A stretch of 64,000 bases of DNA, from the NCBI GenBank assembly GCA_029556545.1, contig JAKQEQ010000111.1, forward strand, positions 46,913 to 110,912, given 5' to 3'. Source of the stretch: Candidatus Hydrogenedentota bacterium. Its GTDB lineage: Bacteria; Hydrogenedentota; Hydrogenedentia; Hydrogenedentales; JAGMZX01. Shown here piece by piece: positions 40,893-49,181 of the stretch. The notes below the pieces were generated by a model. That model was not told where the DNA came from, did no database searches, and saw only the letters and a list, made by a program, of their open reading frames with translations. Each line of letters begins with the position of its first letter. The first letter of the stretch is position 1. A program made the translations under genes and the position numbers.

Positions 40893-42077
40893 ATGCTTGA
40901 CGGCATTTCATCCCTCATCCCGATTGCGCGGCACCACGTCCTGGCGTCGGCGCTCCGGGCCGGCCAGACCTTTCGCGCCACGGTACACGGCACCGGCGAT
41001 CAGCCGGTCCTCCTGCTCGCGGGCGCGCGCATCCCGATCGAGGGCGGCGCACGCCTCACGCCGGGGCAAACGGTGCACATCGAAGTCGTCGACAGCAACG
41101 CCGGGCTCGCGCTGCGTGTCCTCCCCGGCGAAACGCCCTCGGGGAACGTCGCGGCGTCGCCGGACGCGGCGCTGCGCGCGGCGCTTGCCGAGGTATTGCA
41201 CGCGATGGGCGCGGCGCGGCACGCGGATGCGGCGGAGGCGATCGTTCCGCGTTTTCTGCCGCCGTCGTCCTTGGTGTTGCGCCAGTTGCTCGCGCTGTTC
41301 TTCGAGCGCGGCGCGCTCGGCGCGGACCTCGATCGCATCCAACAGTGGGTCGCGCAGGCCGCGGCGGCGGGGGCCGCGCCGCGACCGACGGCGGAGAACG
41401 TACTCGCGATGCTCGCGGCACTCGCCGCGGGCGACGTGCGCGCCTTCGCGGACGCCCTTGAACGTCTGGCGCGCGCGCGCGGCCTCGAGGCGCGGCTTGC
41501 GAACCTGGCGACAGGCGATGCGGAGGCCGCCGAAGGACTCGATGACTTCCTGACGGCCTACCTCTCGCGGCTGGCGGCCCACGAGCCGTTCCGGCAGTTT
41601 CTGCGCGCGAACGGCGCGTTGCGCGGCTTCGAGGCGGCGGCGCGGCGGATTCAGGAGCGCCTTGACGGTGTCGCCGTGCAGAACCTACGCGGCCTCGAAC
41701 AGCCCTACGTGTTTCTCGAACTGCCGTTGCCCGCCGACGCGGCCCTGCGGCATGTGCAGGTCCACTTCATCGGTACGGGCCGGGGCCGCCGATTTGAGAA
41801 GGACAACGCCCTCATCGTAATCGACGTGTCGACCGCGCGACTCGGCGACCTGTGGGTGACGCTGAGCATGGTGAACGGCGCGTGCCGCTGCGGTTTCCGC
41901 GCCACGGATGCGCGGGCCGTCGAGGCCATACGCGCGAACGCGGGCGAACTTGCGGAGGCGCTCCGCGACGCGGGCTATCCCCGCGCGCACGTGGAAGCGG
42001 CCTTGTGGGACGGCGACCGGCTGCGGGAGACCGCCGCGCTCATGCGGCGATTCGGCGGATTGGACGTGAAGGGATGA
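40893..42077 (+). CDS. fliK: Flagellar hook-length control protein FliK-like
   Basis: A 394-residue Ala/Arg-rich protein. The C-terminal part (about 275-360) matches the Flg_hook domain of FliK: STARLGDLWVTLSMVNGACR, then a substitution-rich segment and ALRDAGYP near the end of the domain. The N-terminal half is low complexity and variable, as in other FliK proteins, which act as molecular rulers secreted through the flagellar export gate. The RBS is weak. Its stop overlaps the ATG of the flhB' gene by 4 bases (ATGA), which fits because FliK acts on FlhB to switch export specificity. Confidence 0.82.
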   Translation: MLDGISSLIPIARHHVLASALRAGQTFRATVHGTGDQPVLLLAGARIPIEGGARLTPGQTVHIEVVDSNAGLALRVLPGETPSGNVAASPDAALRAALAEVLHAMGAARHADAAEAIVPRFLPPSSLVLRQLLALFFERGALGADLDRIQQWVAQAAAAGAAPRPTAENVLAMLAALAAGDVRAFADALERLARARGLEARLANLATGDAEAAEGLDDFLTAYLSRLAAHEPFRQFLRANGALRGFEAAARRIQERLDGVAVQNLRGLEQPYVFLELPLPADAALRHVQVHFIGTGRGRRFEKDNALIVIDVSTARLGDLWVTLSMVNGACRCGFRATDARAVEAIRANAGELAEALRDAGYPRAHVEAALWDGDRLRETAALMRRFGGLDVKG

Positions 42078-42364
42078 ACCCGAAAGATACGGAAAAACGC
42101 CGGAAGGCGGTGGCGCTGCGTTACGACGTGGCGCAGGACACCGCGCCGCGCGTCGTGGCCAAGGGCGCCGGGTTGATTGCCGAGCGCATTCTCGAACTGG
42201 CGCGCGAGCACAACATTCACGTGCACGAGGACCCCGGGCTCGTGGGCCTGCTCGCGAAGCTGAACCTCGACACGCCCATCCCCGAATCGCTGTACCGGGC
42301 CGTGGCCGAGGTGCTGGCCTTCGTGTATCGCCTCGACCGCAGGCTCGAACAAACGCGGCGGTGA
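42074..42364 (+). CDS. FlhB C-terminal-domain homologue (FlhB'/FlhX)
   Basis: A 96-residue protein matching only the cytoplasmic domain of the export-gate protein FlhB: RRKAVALRYD at the start, then GAGLIAERILELAREHNIHV and DTPIPESLYRAVAEVLAFVY. The self-cleaving NPTH motif of true FlhB is absent (AQDTAPRVVAKG at the equivalent place), as in other small FlhB-like proteins, which can substitute for the cleaved C-terminal part. Start overlaps the fliK stop. It is the last gene of the switch operon; palindromic repeats follow. Confidence 0.88.
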   Translation: MNPKDTEKRRKAVALRYDVAQDTAPRVVAKGAGLIAERILELAREHNIHVHEDPGLVGLLAKLNLDTPIPESLYRAVAEVLAFVYRLDRRLEQTRR

Positions 42365-42367
42365 GCC

Positions 42368-42417
42368 CACGGCCAGGATGCCCGTGCCACGCCGTAGCAT
42401 GGGCGTCCCGCCGGTGA
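42368..42417. repeat. REPIN-like double hairpin after the switch operon
   Basis: Copy of the 18533 family with the two hairpins in the opposite order: CACGGCCAGGATGCCCGTG, then CATGGGC-gtccc-GCCGGTG. Confidence 0.65.
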
Positions 42418-42437
42418 CTCAAGTCTTCTTTCTTTCT

Positions 42438-42655
42438 GGGCCGAAGGCCCCAGACATGTTAGCCCAGGGCAACGCCCTGGGAAATCGAGCGCCCCAAGAA
42501 AAGAAGCCCTGAAAGGGCGTTACGTCCTGCCGACATTCCCTTTGCGCACCGGCACAGGATCGCGTTGTGTCGCCCCTTCAGGGCTTCGCTATCTCGGCGC
42601 TCCCTTTCCCCAGGGCGTTGCCCTGGGCTAACGTGTCGGCGCCCCTTTGGGGCTA
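42438..42655. repeat. Composite 218-bp inverted repeat (copy A)
   Basis: A chain of short hairpins that together form a long imperfect inverted repeat: GGGCC-gaa-GGCCC, CCCAGGG-caac-GCCCTGGG and GCCCTGAAAGGGC on the left, mirrored by CCCTTCAGGGC, CCCAGGG-cgtt-GCCCTGGG and GCCCC-ttt-GGGGC on the right. A second copy lies at 45480-45700. No open frame with coding character. Confidence 0.82.
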
Positions 42656-42685
42656 CAGATTATCCGCAAATGTGCGGATTTCGAT

Positions 42686-42785
42686 CATAGGCGTCCCGCC
42701 CATGAAGCCACGGGCAGGATGCCCGGGCCACCCCGTAGCATGGGCGTCCCGCCCAGGGTCTCGCCGGCAAGGTGCCCGTGCCACG
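42686..42785. repeat. Tandem REPIN-like elements
   Basis: Two adjoining units of the GGGC-gtccc-GCCC / CACGGGC-aggat-GCCCGGG family, ending in GTGCCCGTGCCACG 3 bp before the 3' end of the porin gene. Confidence 0.7.
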
Positions 42786-42788
42786 CGG

Positions 42789-44207
42789 TCAGAACGAAAA
42801 CCGCGCGGCGGCGTAGACGTTGGTGTTGTATTTGAACTGGCCGAAGAACGAGGCGTCGGATTCGCCGAGGAAGACGTTGGCCCCGCCCTCGACCATCCAG
42901 TGGTCGTTGATCTTGTATTGCGCGTTGGGCCGGAAATAGGCGTCGCCGTCGGTCGGGCTGTAGTAGCCAAACCATGAGAGCGTGAGATTCTGGTTCATCA
43001 ACAGCTTCGTGAGCCGGACCGTGAAGAGGTGGCGGTCCCGGTCCCGCGCCTCGATGAGCGGGATGCGCGCGTTCATGTACGCGCCGTAGTCCATCATGCG
43101 TTCGAGGTAGTACTGGAACGCCGCCGTGAAGTCCTTGCCGATCTCGCGTTCATACCCGACAAGAAACCGGAATTCGCTGTTGTTGATGAACGGGTTGTCG
43201 CCGCTCTCGTCCTGCCGCGAATCGTAATAACCGGCCTCGACGTTGACGATGCCCTTGCCGACGGGCCCGCGCGCGCTCGCGCCGTAGACGCGCAGCTTCG
43301 GGAATGACGCCTGCATGAACGGGACAAGCCGCTGGCCGCCAGGGCTCTTCCAGTAGCCGGAGTAGCCGTAGGCCGCGACCTCGAACTTGCCGACGCGGCG
43401 GTACAGGCGCAGTGCGAATTCGTCGTCCTGGAACCACGTGCTCGGCGCGTTGTAATCGACCTCGCGGGACGCGCCGTCGTGCCGGTCAAACAAGGGGTTC
43501 CAGAAACTGATGCGGTCGCCGGTGATGAAGCGGTCGTGCGCGAACTGGGGCGTGTACACGAACTCGACGTTCACCGCCGGGTGGTACCAGCCGACCTTGA
43601 CCGCGTCCGACGGGGCTTTCAGATACTCGACGTCGCGCCCGATGAAAAAGGCGTTCCAATCCTTCGGAAACAGATCGTTGATGAACAGGAGGTCGCCCGT
43701 GCCCCACGTGAGCACCTGCCGCCCGATCCGCAGATCGATGCTGTCCGAGACGGTCCAGGTCAGCCGCGCCTGACGCAGGTCGCCGTCAATCTCCTCCATC
43801 ACCCCGTCGACGATGAAATCCCCTGTGAACTCGAAGATGGCCCGGTCCCATTCCTTTTGCGTCTTGAGTTGCAGCCGCGACTCCGCCATGGGCGACGACC
43901 TCGACTGCGCCGGGTCGTCCCGTGGGCGCAACCCGCCGCGCGTGTCCCAGAACCCGTGCAATTCGAGGGGAAAACGGCGTTTTCCCTGGGTTTCCGCGTC
44001 CGGTGCAGGTTCAGGCGTTGCCGGGGCCGTTTCCAGACCCGGCGGCAAGGCAGGCTCGGACGGCGCACCGCCCAAACCCGGTGGCAGCGCCGGCGCCGCA
44101 GGCTGCGGCGCGGCAAGTCCGGGAGGCAACGGCGGCTCCTGTGCTACGACCTCAGACGACAGAAGCAGCGCAGCAAACAGCGTCGCTATTCCCCGCCGTG
44201 CGTTCAT
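42789..44207 (-). CDS. Outer-membrane beta-barrel porin (DUF1302/alginate-porin-like)
   Basis: A 472-residue protein with a signal peptide (GIATLFAALLLSSEVVAQ), a Pro-rich linker with repeated LPPGL units (about 25-75) and a beta-barrel of alternating aromatic strands ending in the outer-membrane sorting Phe (FKYNTNVYAAARFSF). Segments such as DLRIGRQVLTWGTGDLLFIN and DEFALRLYRRVGKFEVAAYG resemble DUF1302-type porins found next to RND/MMPL transporters and LolA-like proteins. That is the context here: the LolA-like gene and RND transporter gene lie upstream on the same strand. Its cargo is unknown. Confidence 0.82.
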   Translation of the reverse strand: MNARRGIATLFAALLLSSEVVAQEPPLPPGLAAPQPAAPALPPGLGGAPSEPALPPGLETAPATPEPAPDAETQGKRRFPLELHGFWDTRGGLRPRDDPAQSRSSPMAESRLQLKTQKEWDRAIFEFTGDFIVDGVMEEIDGDLRQARLTWTVSDSIDLRIGRQVLTWGTGDLLFINDLFPKDWNAFFIGRDVEYLKAPSDAVKVGWYHPAVNVEFVYTPQFAHDRFITGDRISFWNPLFDRHDGASREVDYNAPSTWFQDDEFALRLYRRVGKFEVAAYGYSGYWKSPGGQRLVPFMQASFPKLRVYGASARGPVGKGIVNVEAGYYDSRQDESGDNPFINNSEFRFLVGYEREIGKDFTAAFQYYLERMMDYGAYMNARIPLIEARDRDRHLFTVRLTKLLMNQNLTLSWFGYYSPTDGDAYFRPNAQYKINDHWMVEGGANVFLGESDASFFGQFKYNTNVYAAARFSF

Positions 44208-44291
44208 GTGATGCGCCTCGTTTCGATGATTTCAGGTTACATGGCCACAAGGGGATCGCCACTGGTCTCCCGCGGCAGCAGCGTCACTCCT

Positions 44292-44510
44292 TCAAGTCGC
44301 CGCTTGCACTTTCAAATCGAGCGCCTTCGCCTCGACCGATCTAACGAGCGCCTGGATGGCGTCGACTTCCCGCTCCTCGAAATAGGCTTCCCCGCACTGT
44401 TCGCACACCCAAGCCGGCACTTCGTCGAGTGTCACGTGACAACCGCCGCGGTCCACGTGGAATGGCGTGGTCCCTCGCCGCATCTCGCCCTGGCAGTGAA
44501 TGCATCTCAT
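44292..44510 (-). CDS. YgiT-type zinc-finger protein (orphan MqsA-like antitoxin)
   Basis: A 72-residue protein with two CxxC zinc knuckles, MRCIHCQGEM at the N-terminus and WVCEQCGEAYF (about 42-52), the layout of the YgiT/MqsA zinc domain, then EREVDAIQALVRSV. In such pairs the zinc protein neutralises a DUF4258 or MqsR-type toxin encoded just upstream. Only 96 bp separate its start from the next gene, which is unrelated, so no partner toxin is present. It also lacks the HTH domain of MqsA. The ATG at 44510 directly precedes the zinc motif. Confidence 0.78.
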   Translation of the reverse strand: MRCIHCQGEMRRGTTPFHVDRGGCHVTLDEVPAWVCEQCGEAYFEEREVDAIQALVRSVEAKALDLKVQAAT

Positions 44511-44606
44511 GGTCTCAACCTTGTCTTGAAGTCCGCATAATGTCCCAGCCACGGAAGCATATTCAACCGCTTTTAGCCACAGGTCGGGGCAGTGGCCGCA
44601 ACGAGA

Positions 44607-45398
44607 CTACCGCAGGTGTTGTCGCGGCGGGTTGCGGAGGTAGCGCTCGGTGAAGATGTCGGCGGGAAGGCCGGTTTCGTACTGGACGTCGCTGTACTCG
44701 ACGGTGGTGTGGCCGCCGATGTTGGTGTCGGTCATTTTCGATTTGACGACGGTCTTGTAGCCCTGCACGTCCTTCACCTCGACGACCTCGGCGGTGCGGT
44801 AGACTTTGCCGCCTTTCTCAAACTCGACCTTGACGGGGATGAAGGTCCCCTTGTGTATCCACATGGTGAACGAGTCGAACTCGACCGCGCCGGGGTTCTT
44901 GGGCGTGTTCTTGACCACGTAATAGGTGTCCGAGGTCTCGGCCAGTTCGTGCTGGTCCTCGTCCAGGCCGCGGCCCGAGACGTCCTCGTAGAAGAAGTGG
45001 GAACCGACGAAGCTGGTGCGTTCGTCCGCGGCGGCGATGCGCTTGATCACGTCGAGGTTGGGCAGATAGAGCCAGCGGTCGTCGTCGCGACCCACGTGCT
45101 TGTGGACCATGAAGACCGTGTCGCGCATATCCGCCGGTCGGTGAAAATAGACGTAGAACTGCTGTTTCTCGTCCTTATCGTCGGCGTTGCGGCGCAGGAT
45201 GGTGAACTCCCGTTCGCGCGTGTTGCCCGATCCGTCGGTGATGGTCATCAGGACGCGCGCGCGGCCATCCTGGCCCTGGTAATAGGCGGTATGGTTCGTC
45301 TGCTTTACGATTTCGCTCACGTCCGTGAGGTCCTGAGCCTGCACGGCCCAAGAGACGGCGACGGCCACCAGAATAAGTAACGGCATGGTCTGTTTCAT
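44607..45398 (-). CDS. LolA-like outer-membrane lipoprotein-sorting protein
   Basis: A 263-residue periplasmic protein with a signal peptide (PLLILVAVAVSWAVQAQ) and a LolA/LolB-like half-barrel of the 'outer membrane lipoprotein-sorting protein' family (PF17131-type). Recognisable stretches are YLPNLDVIKRIAAADERTSF, HFFYEDVSGRGLDED and FTMWIHKGTFIPVKVEF. This family is repeatedly found next to MMPL/RND transporters and is thought to carry lipids or lipoproteins between membranes. Here it lies downstream of the RND gene on the same strand, with repeat copy B in the gap. GGAG precedes the ATG. Confidence 0.87.
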   Translation of the reverse strand: MKQTMPLLILVAVAVSWAVQAQDLTDVSEIVKQTNHTAYYQGQDGRARVLMTITDGSGNTREREFTILRRNADDKDEKQQFYVYFHRPADMRDTVFMVHKHVGRDDDRWLYLPNLDVIKRIAAADERTSFVGSHFFYEDVSGRGLDEDQHELAETSDTYYVVKNTPKNPGAVEFDSFTMWIHKGTFIPVKVEFEKGGKVYRTAEVVEVKDVQGYKTVVKSKMTDTNIGGHTTVEYSDVQYETGLPADIFTERYLRNPPRQHLR

Positions 45399-45479
45399 GT
45401 CTTCGACTCCTTCACTCCCTCTCCCCGAGGGAGAGGGTTCGCCGGGGGTGAGATGCCCCGCTCAGCGTCTTTCCGTCTT

Positions 45480-45700
45480 GGGCCGTAGGCCCAACACATG
45501 TCAGCCCAGGGCAACGCCCTGGAAAAGCGCGCAAAATCCAATAAGAAGCCCTAAAAGGGCGTGACAATCCGCCGACACTCTTGGATACCGTTTTCGACGT
45601 TCATACCGCCTTGTTTCGCCCTTTCAGGGCTTCGCATTCTTGTCCTTCCCTTTCCCCAGGGCGTTGCCCTGGGCTATTATGTAACCGCCCCTTCGGGGCT
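45480..45700. repeat. Composite 221-bp inverted repeat (copy B)
   Basis: Same architecture as 42438-42655: GGGCC-gta-GGCCC, GCCCAGGG-caac-GCCCTGG, GCCCTAAAAGGGC | GCCCTTTCAGGGC, CCCAGGG-cgtt-GCCCTGGG, GCCCC-ttc-GGGGC. It lies between the RND transporter gene and the LolA-like gene. Confidence 0.82.
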
Positions 45701-45800
45701 ATAACATGTCCGCGAAACATGTGAACCTCAAACGGGGGCGGGACGCCCCCACTCCTTGTACTCTACGTTTTTTCGTCAATAGACGCCATTCGTACTCGCT

Positions 45801-48695
45801 TCATTCACCCGAGGGCAAGTCGATCCTGCACGGGGCGCGGCGCGCCGTGATCCAGCACACGATCGCCAGGATCACGAGGACGACCACGCTAATCACGGTA
45901 AGCAGGTTGCGACTCGCCCCAATGAACGGCTGGATGTTGAGCACCACCACGCCGACGAGGGTCGCCGCGGTGAGGAACAGCGTGCCGAAACGACAGGTGA
46001 ACCGGCGCGCGGGCGTCTTCGGGAACGCCCACCCTTCGAGCGCCGTAAGCAGCGCGGGCAGCAGGAACAGCGTGCCCACGCCCGAGACCAGCAGGATCGC
46101 CGCCATGAACACGCCGACGGTCACGTAGGGCATGAGCGGCGCGGCCAGCAGCGGCAGGAACCCGACGGCGATGACGATGACGTTGCGCATGATCGCGCGG
46201 GCCGGCTCGCCGAAGACCTCGACGTGGGCGGCCTCCCACGAGCCGCACTTCTCGTACAGCATCGCGGCGCGGGCGAGGAAGTGGATCGCGAAGTCGATGG
46301 CCATGCCGAGGGTCAACGCGGACAGCACGGCGACCGGCATGTCGTAGTCCTTGCCGATCAGGCCGATGACGCCGTAGATAAGGCCGATCGTGATGGTGAG
46401 GGGGATCATCGAGAGGATGCCCCAGATGCCGCTGCGGAACAGGATAATCATCATGAACAGTACGATGAGGAAGGAGCCGAGGAACGAGGACAACATGCCC
46501 CAGACCATCTTCTCCTGCCAGATGACGTTGATGTACGTGAGACCGAACCATTCGAGGGCCAGCCCGGCGGGCGGCGGGTCCTGCGCGGCGAATTCCGCGA
46601 CGGCGTCCACGACGCGGCTCATGTCCTGGTTGTCGCCCCCGCGCAACTGCACCCAGACGCTCACCTGCTGATAGTCGCTGGTCACGAAGTGCCAGAGGTC
46701 ATTCATGCGGCGGTTCCCGTTCTGAAACTGATCGAGGCACTCGCCGATCATGCGCTGCCGCTCCGGGATCGTGAAGTGCGCCTCGTCGCCGCCGAACAGG
46801 TCGCGGTGCACCGTCTTCACGATGTCCGCGACCGAGTTGGACTTGCCCACCAACGGTCTTTCCGCGTATTCCGGCTGTGTCACCGTCGCAAGCCGCGCCT
46901 GCAACCGGTCCATCCACTGGAGCGCCTCGGGGCGCTTGAAGACCTCCTCGTCGAGCAGTTGCGCATCGAGGAAGTACATAACCTCCTCCCAGTCGTAGCG
47001 ATCTTCGGCGTTTTGATCGCGGGCGACGTCGCGCCGCGCGCCCGCGAACGCCTGGAGCCGCTTCACGAGATCGATGCGGCGCGGGGTCTCCGGCGCGGCG
47101 GCGGCGAGTTCCGCTTTCACCTCCGTCACCAGCGGCGCTAGGCCGTACTCCGACGCAAAGTCATCGAGGCGCTTGGCCAGCGCGTCAGCGTATTCGACGA
47201 TATTCTCAGCCTCGGCGGGGCGTTCGAGGGCGATATAGGCCATGTACGTGCCGCCGAAATGCTCGTTGAGTACGGTGTCCGCGACGCGGATCGGGTGCGA
47301 CGCCTTGAACCATTTCGTCGGGTTGTCGTTTACGACGATCTTGGTCATGCCGAAGACGGTGACGGCAATCGCCGCCACGCCCAGGCCGAGCACGACCTTG
47401 ACGCGCCGATAGGTGAAGCCGCCGAGATAATCAAGGAATCGGCCCATGAGCGTGGCGTGGGCTTTCGCCTCGCTGTCGGGGGAATGGGTCGCGCCGAAGT
47501 TTTCGAGGCGCTTCTGCGGAATGAACATGACGAACGCCGGGATGAACGTCACGGTGAAAATCCACGCAAGCAGGACGCCCAACGCCACGAAAATGCCGAA
47601 GATTTGCACCGGCGGGATCGGCGTGATCGCCAGCGATCCGAACCCCGCCGCCGTCGTGAGCGACGTGTAGAGCATCGGCATGAAGAGCGTTTCCATGACG
47701 CTCGACATGGTCTTCCGGCGGTCGCGCGTCGCCTGGTACCGCTCGAAGAACTCCGAGAGGATGTGCACGGAGTCGAGCACGGCAATGGGCATGATGAAGA
47801 TGGGGATCATCGAACTCATGATATGCACGGTGTTGCCGGTCACGATGAGCAGCCCCATCGTCACAATAACGCTGACCATCGCGAGGATCATGGGCGACAA
47901 GATCAGCAGCAGCTTGCGGAAGAACACCAGCAGAAGGATGAAGATGACGAGCATGGCCAGCGGGGCGGATATGGCCATCTGGAGGAACATCTCGACGCCG
48001 AAGGTGTCGTTCGCCACGGGCAGGCCCGTGATGTGAAACTGCTCGGGGCCGCCGAGTTCCGCGATCTTGGCGTTCAGCGCGCGGTAGATGCGGTAACTCA
48101 CGTCCTTCGCGGTGATGGGCAGGTAGATGGCGAGCGCCTGCTCGTCCTCGCTGATGAGCGTGCCGCGGAAGAACGGCACGCGCAACGCCTTCTCGCGTAT
48201 TTCGAGCGCCTCGTCCTGTGTCGCGGGAGGTTCGGGCATCAGGTCCTCGAAGCGGATATCCATCTCGCCCGACGGAATAATGACGTTCATCTCGGACGGC
48301 GCGATCATGTCGGGCGGAATGACGCCGGCCTCGCGGCCATCCTGCTCCCAGCGCAGCGTCTTGGCGAACTCGGTGAGTTCGTATACCTTGCGAAGCGTCT
48401 CGGGGTTGAACACGCCGTGATCGTGCGTCTCGTTCACGACGCCGACCACGATGATCTCGTGCAGCGCCATTTCGTCCTTCATGCGGTTATGAAAGACGCG
48501 GACGGGCTCGTCGCTGCCGAGCATGTTCTCCGGGTCGGTGTCCACCGTCACCCCGTGCAGCATGCCGAAGGTCCGCGGCCAGAGCGACGGCAACGCCACG
48601 AGTACGATCAACACCACGGCCAGCGCCGCCATCGCGCCCGCGATCACCCGCGGGTGGTCCAGGCTGAAATCCACCATGCGCTTTCCGATATTCAT
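45801..48695 (-). CDS. RND/MMPL-superfamily transporter
   Basis: A 964-residue inner-membrane transporter with two repeats, each of one helix, a large periplasmic domain and five helices. The helix clusters lie at about 15-38, 230-400 and 435-455, 720-900, plus two extra C-terminal helices (about 905-955). The sterol-sensing/RND motifs include VLDSVHILSEFFERY and ALTLGMAIDFAIHFLARAA with Asp residues in helices 4 and 10, the proton-relay positions. The best comparison is the MMPL/hopanoid-type RND family (HpnN-like), which exports lipids to the outer membrane. Gene order RND - LolA-like - (porin) supports an envelope lipid-transport system. The substrate is unknown. Confidence 0.88.
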   Translation of the reverse strand: MNIGKRMVDFSLDHPRVIAGAMAALAVVLIVLVALPSLWPRTFGMLHGVTVDTDPENMLGSDEPVRVFHNRMKDEMALHEIIVVGVVNETHDHGVFNPETLRKVYELTEFAKTLRWEQDGREAGVIPPDMIAPSEMNVIIPSGEMDIRFEDLMPEPPATQDEALEIREKALRVPFFRGTLISEDEQALAIYLPITAKDVSYRIYRALNAKIAELGGPEQFHITGLPVANDTFGVEMFLQMAISAPLAMLVIFILLLVFFRKLLLILSPMILAMVSVIVTMGLLIVTGNTVHIMSSMIPIFIMPIAVLDSVHILSEFFERYQATRDRRKTMSSVMETLFMPMLYTSLTTAAGFGSLAITPIPPVQIFGIFVALGVLLAWIFTVTFIPAFVMFIPQKRLENFGATHSPDSEAKAHATLMGRFLDYLGGFTYRRVKVVLGLGVAAIAVTVFGMTKIVVNDNPTKWFKASHPIRVADTVLNEHFGGTYMAYIALERPAEAENIVEYADALAKRLDDFASEYGLAPLVTEVKAELAAAAPETPRRIDLVKRLQAFAGARRDVARDQNAEDRYDWEEVMYFLDAQLLDEEVFKRPEALQWMDRLQARLATVTQPEYAERPLVGKSNSVADIVKTVHRDLFGGDEAHFTIPERQRMIGECLDQFQNGNRRMNDLWHFVTSDYQQVSVWVQLRGGDNQDMSRVVDAVAEFAAQDPPPAGLALEWFGLTYINVIWQEKMVWGMLSSFLGSFLIVLFMMIILFRSGIWGILSMIPLTITIGLIYGVIGLIGKDYDMPVAVLSALTLGMAIDFAIHFLARAAMLYEKCGSWEAAHVEVFGEPARAIMRNVIVIAVGFLPLLAAPLMPYVTVGVFMAAILLVSGVGTLFLLPALLTALEGWAFPKTPARRFTCRFGTLFLTAATLVGVVVLNIQPFIGASRNLLTVISVVVLVILAIVCWITARRAPCRIDLPSGE

Positions 48696-48803
48696 TCGCC
48701 TCGCTCCTTGTCAGGCGGTCCCGCGCCACGGGATCCAACGAACGTTATGGACGCACGACAGCGTATGCCCCCGCCCCGCAACGACAATGCGCGTCGTCCG
48801 CCG

Positions 48804-49001
48804 TCACGCGCCGCCGCCGCGCAGTCCCGCCTTTTGGAGTATCCACATCATGGGACACCAATCGGTTATGCCTGATTGAAACAGGTTGAGCCCGACAAAG
48901 GCCGTGAACCACAGCCAATGCGGACTGTGCCAGACCGACAGCCCGACACTCAGCAGGATGAAAGTCCCCGCGATCAATCGTAATGCGCGCTCGATAGTCA
49001 T
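48804..49001 (-). CDS. Small membrane protein, DUF2892 (YgaP-like)
   Basis: A 65-residue protein with two hydrophobic helices (LIAGTFILLSVGLSV, LWFTAFVGLNLFQSGI) and the typical DUF2892 end DWCPMMWILQKAGLR. In other bacteria this domain is fused to or paired with rhodanese domains (YgaP); here it stands alone. The ATG at 49001 follows AGAGGAG at ten bases. It lies upstream of, and on the same strand as, the RND gene, with about 108 bp between them. Function not established. Confidence 0.82.
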   Translation of the reverse strand: MTIERALRLIAGTFILLSVGLSVWHSPHWLWFTAFVGLNLFQSGITDWCPMMWILQKAGLRGGGA

Positions 49002-49120
49002 TACGCTGGACTCCTCTTGCTCGCCGCGACGGAGCGCCTGGGCGGGCACGCGGCGCGGCATCGTTTCGCGGCGTATTCTAGCGTATGAGGGCGCTCTTGC
49101 CAAAGAAACGGGACGCTATC

Positions 49121-49174
49121 GATCCGTCCGATCCGTCCGATCCGTCCGATCGGTCGGATCCGTCCGATCGGTCA
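49121..49174. repeat. Six tandem 9-bp repeats (GATCSGTCS)
   Basis: Units GATCCGTCC x3, GATCGGTCG, GATCCGTCC, GATCGGTCA in perfect 9-bp register, 7 bp beyond the 3' end of the aminotransferase gene. A shorter 9-bp-periodic tract (GTCCATACC type) lies near 57002-57022. Confidence 0.8.
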
Positions 49175-49181
49175 GGCGCGA

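Noticed and set aside
47259..48875. 538-codon open frame antisense to the RND transporter gene
   Set aside because: His/Arg/Asp-rich shadow with no domain and no RBS; the RND frame is clearly the gene.
49121..49174. CRISPR array
   Set aside because: Units are 9 bp with no spacers, and there are no cas genes.
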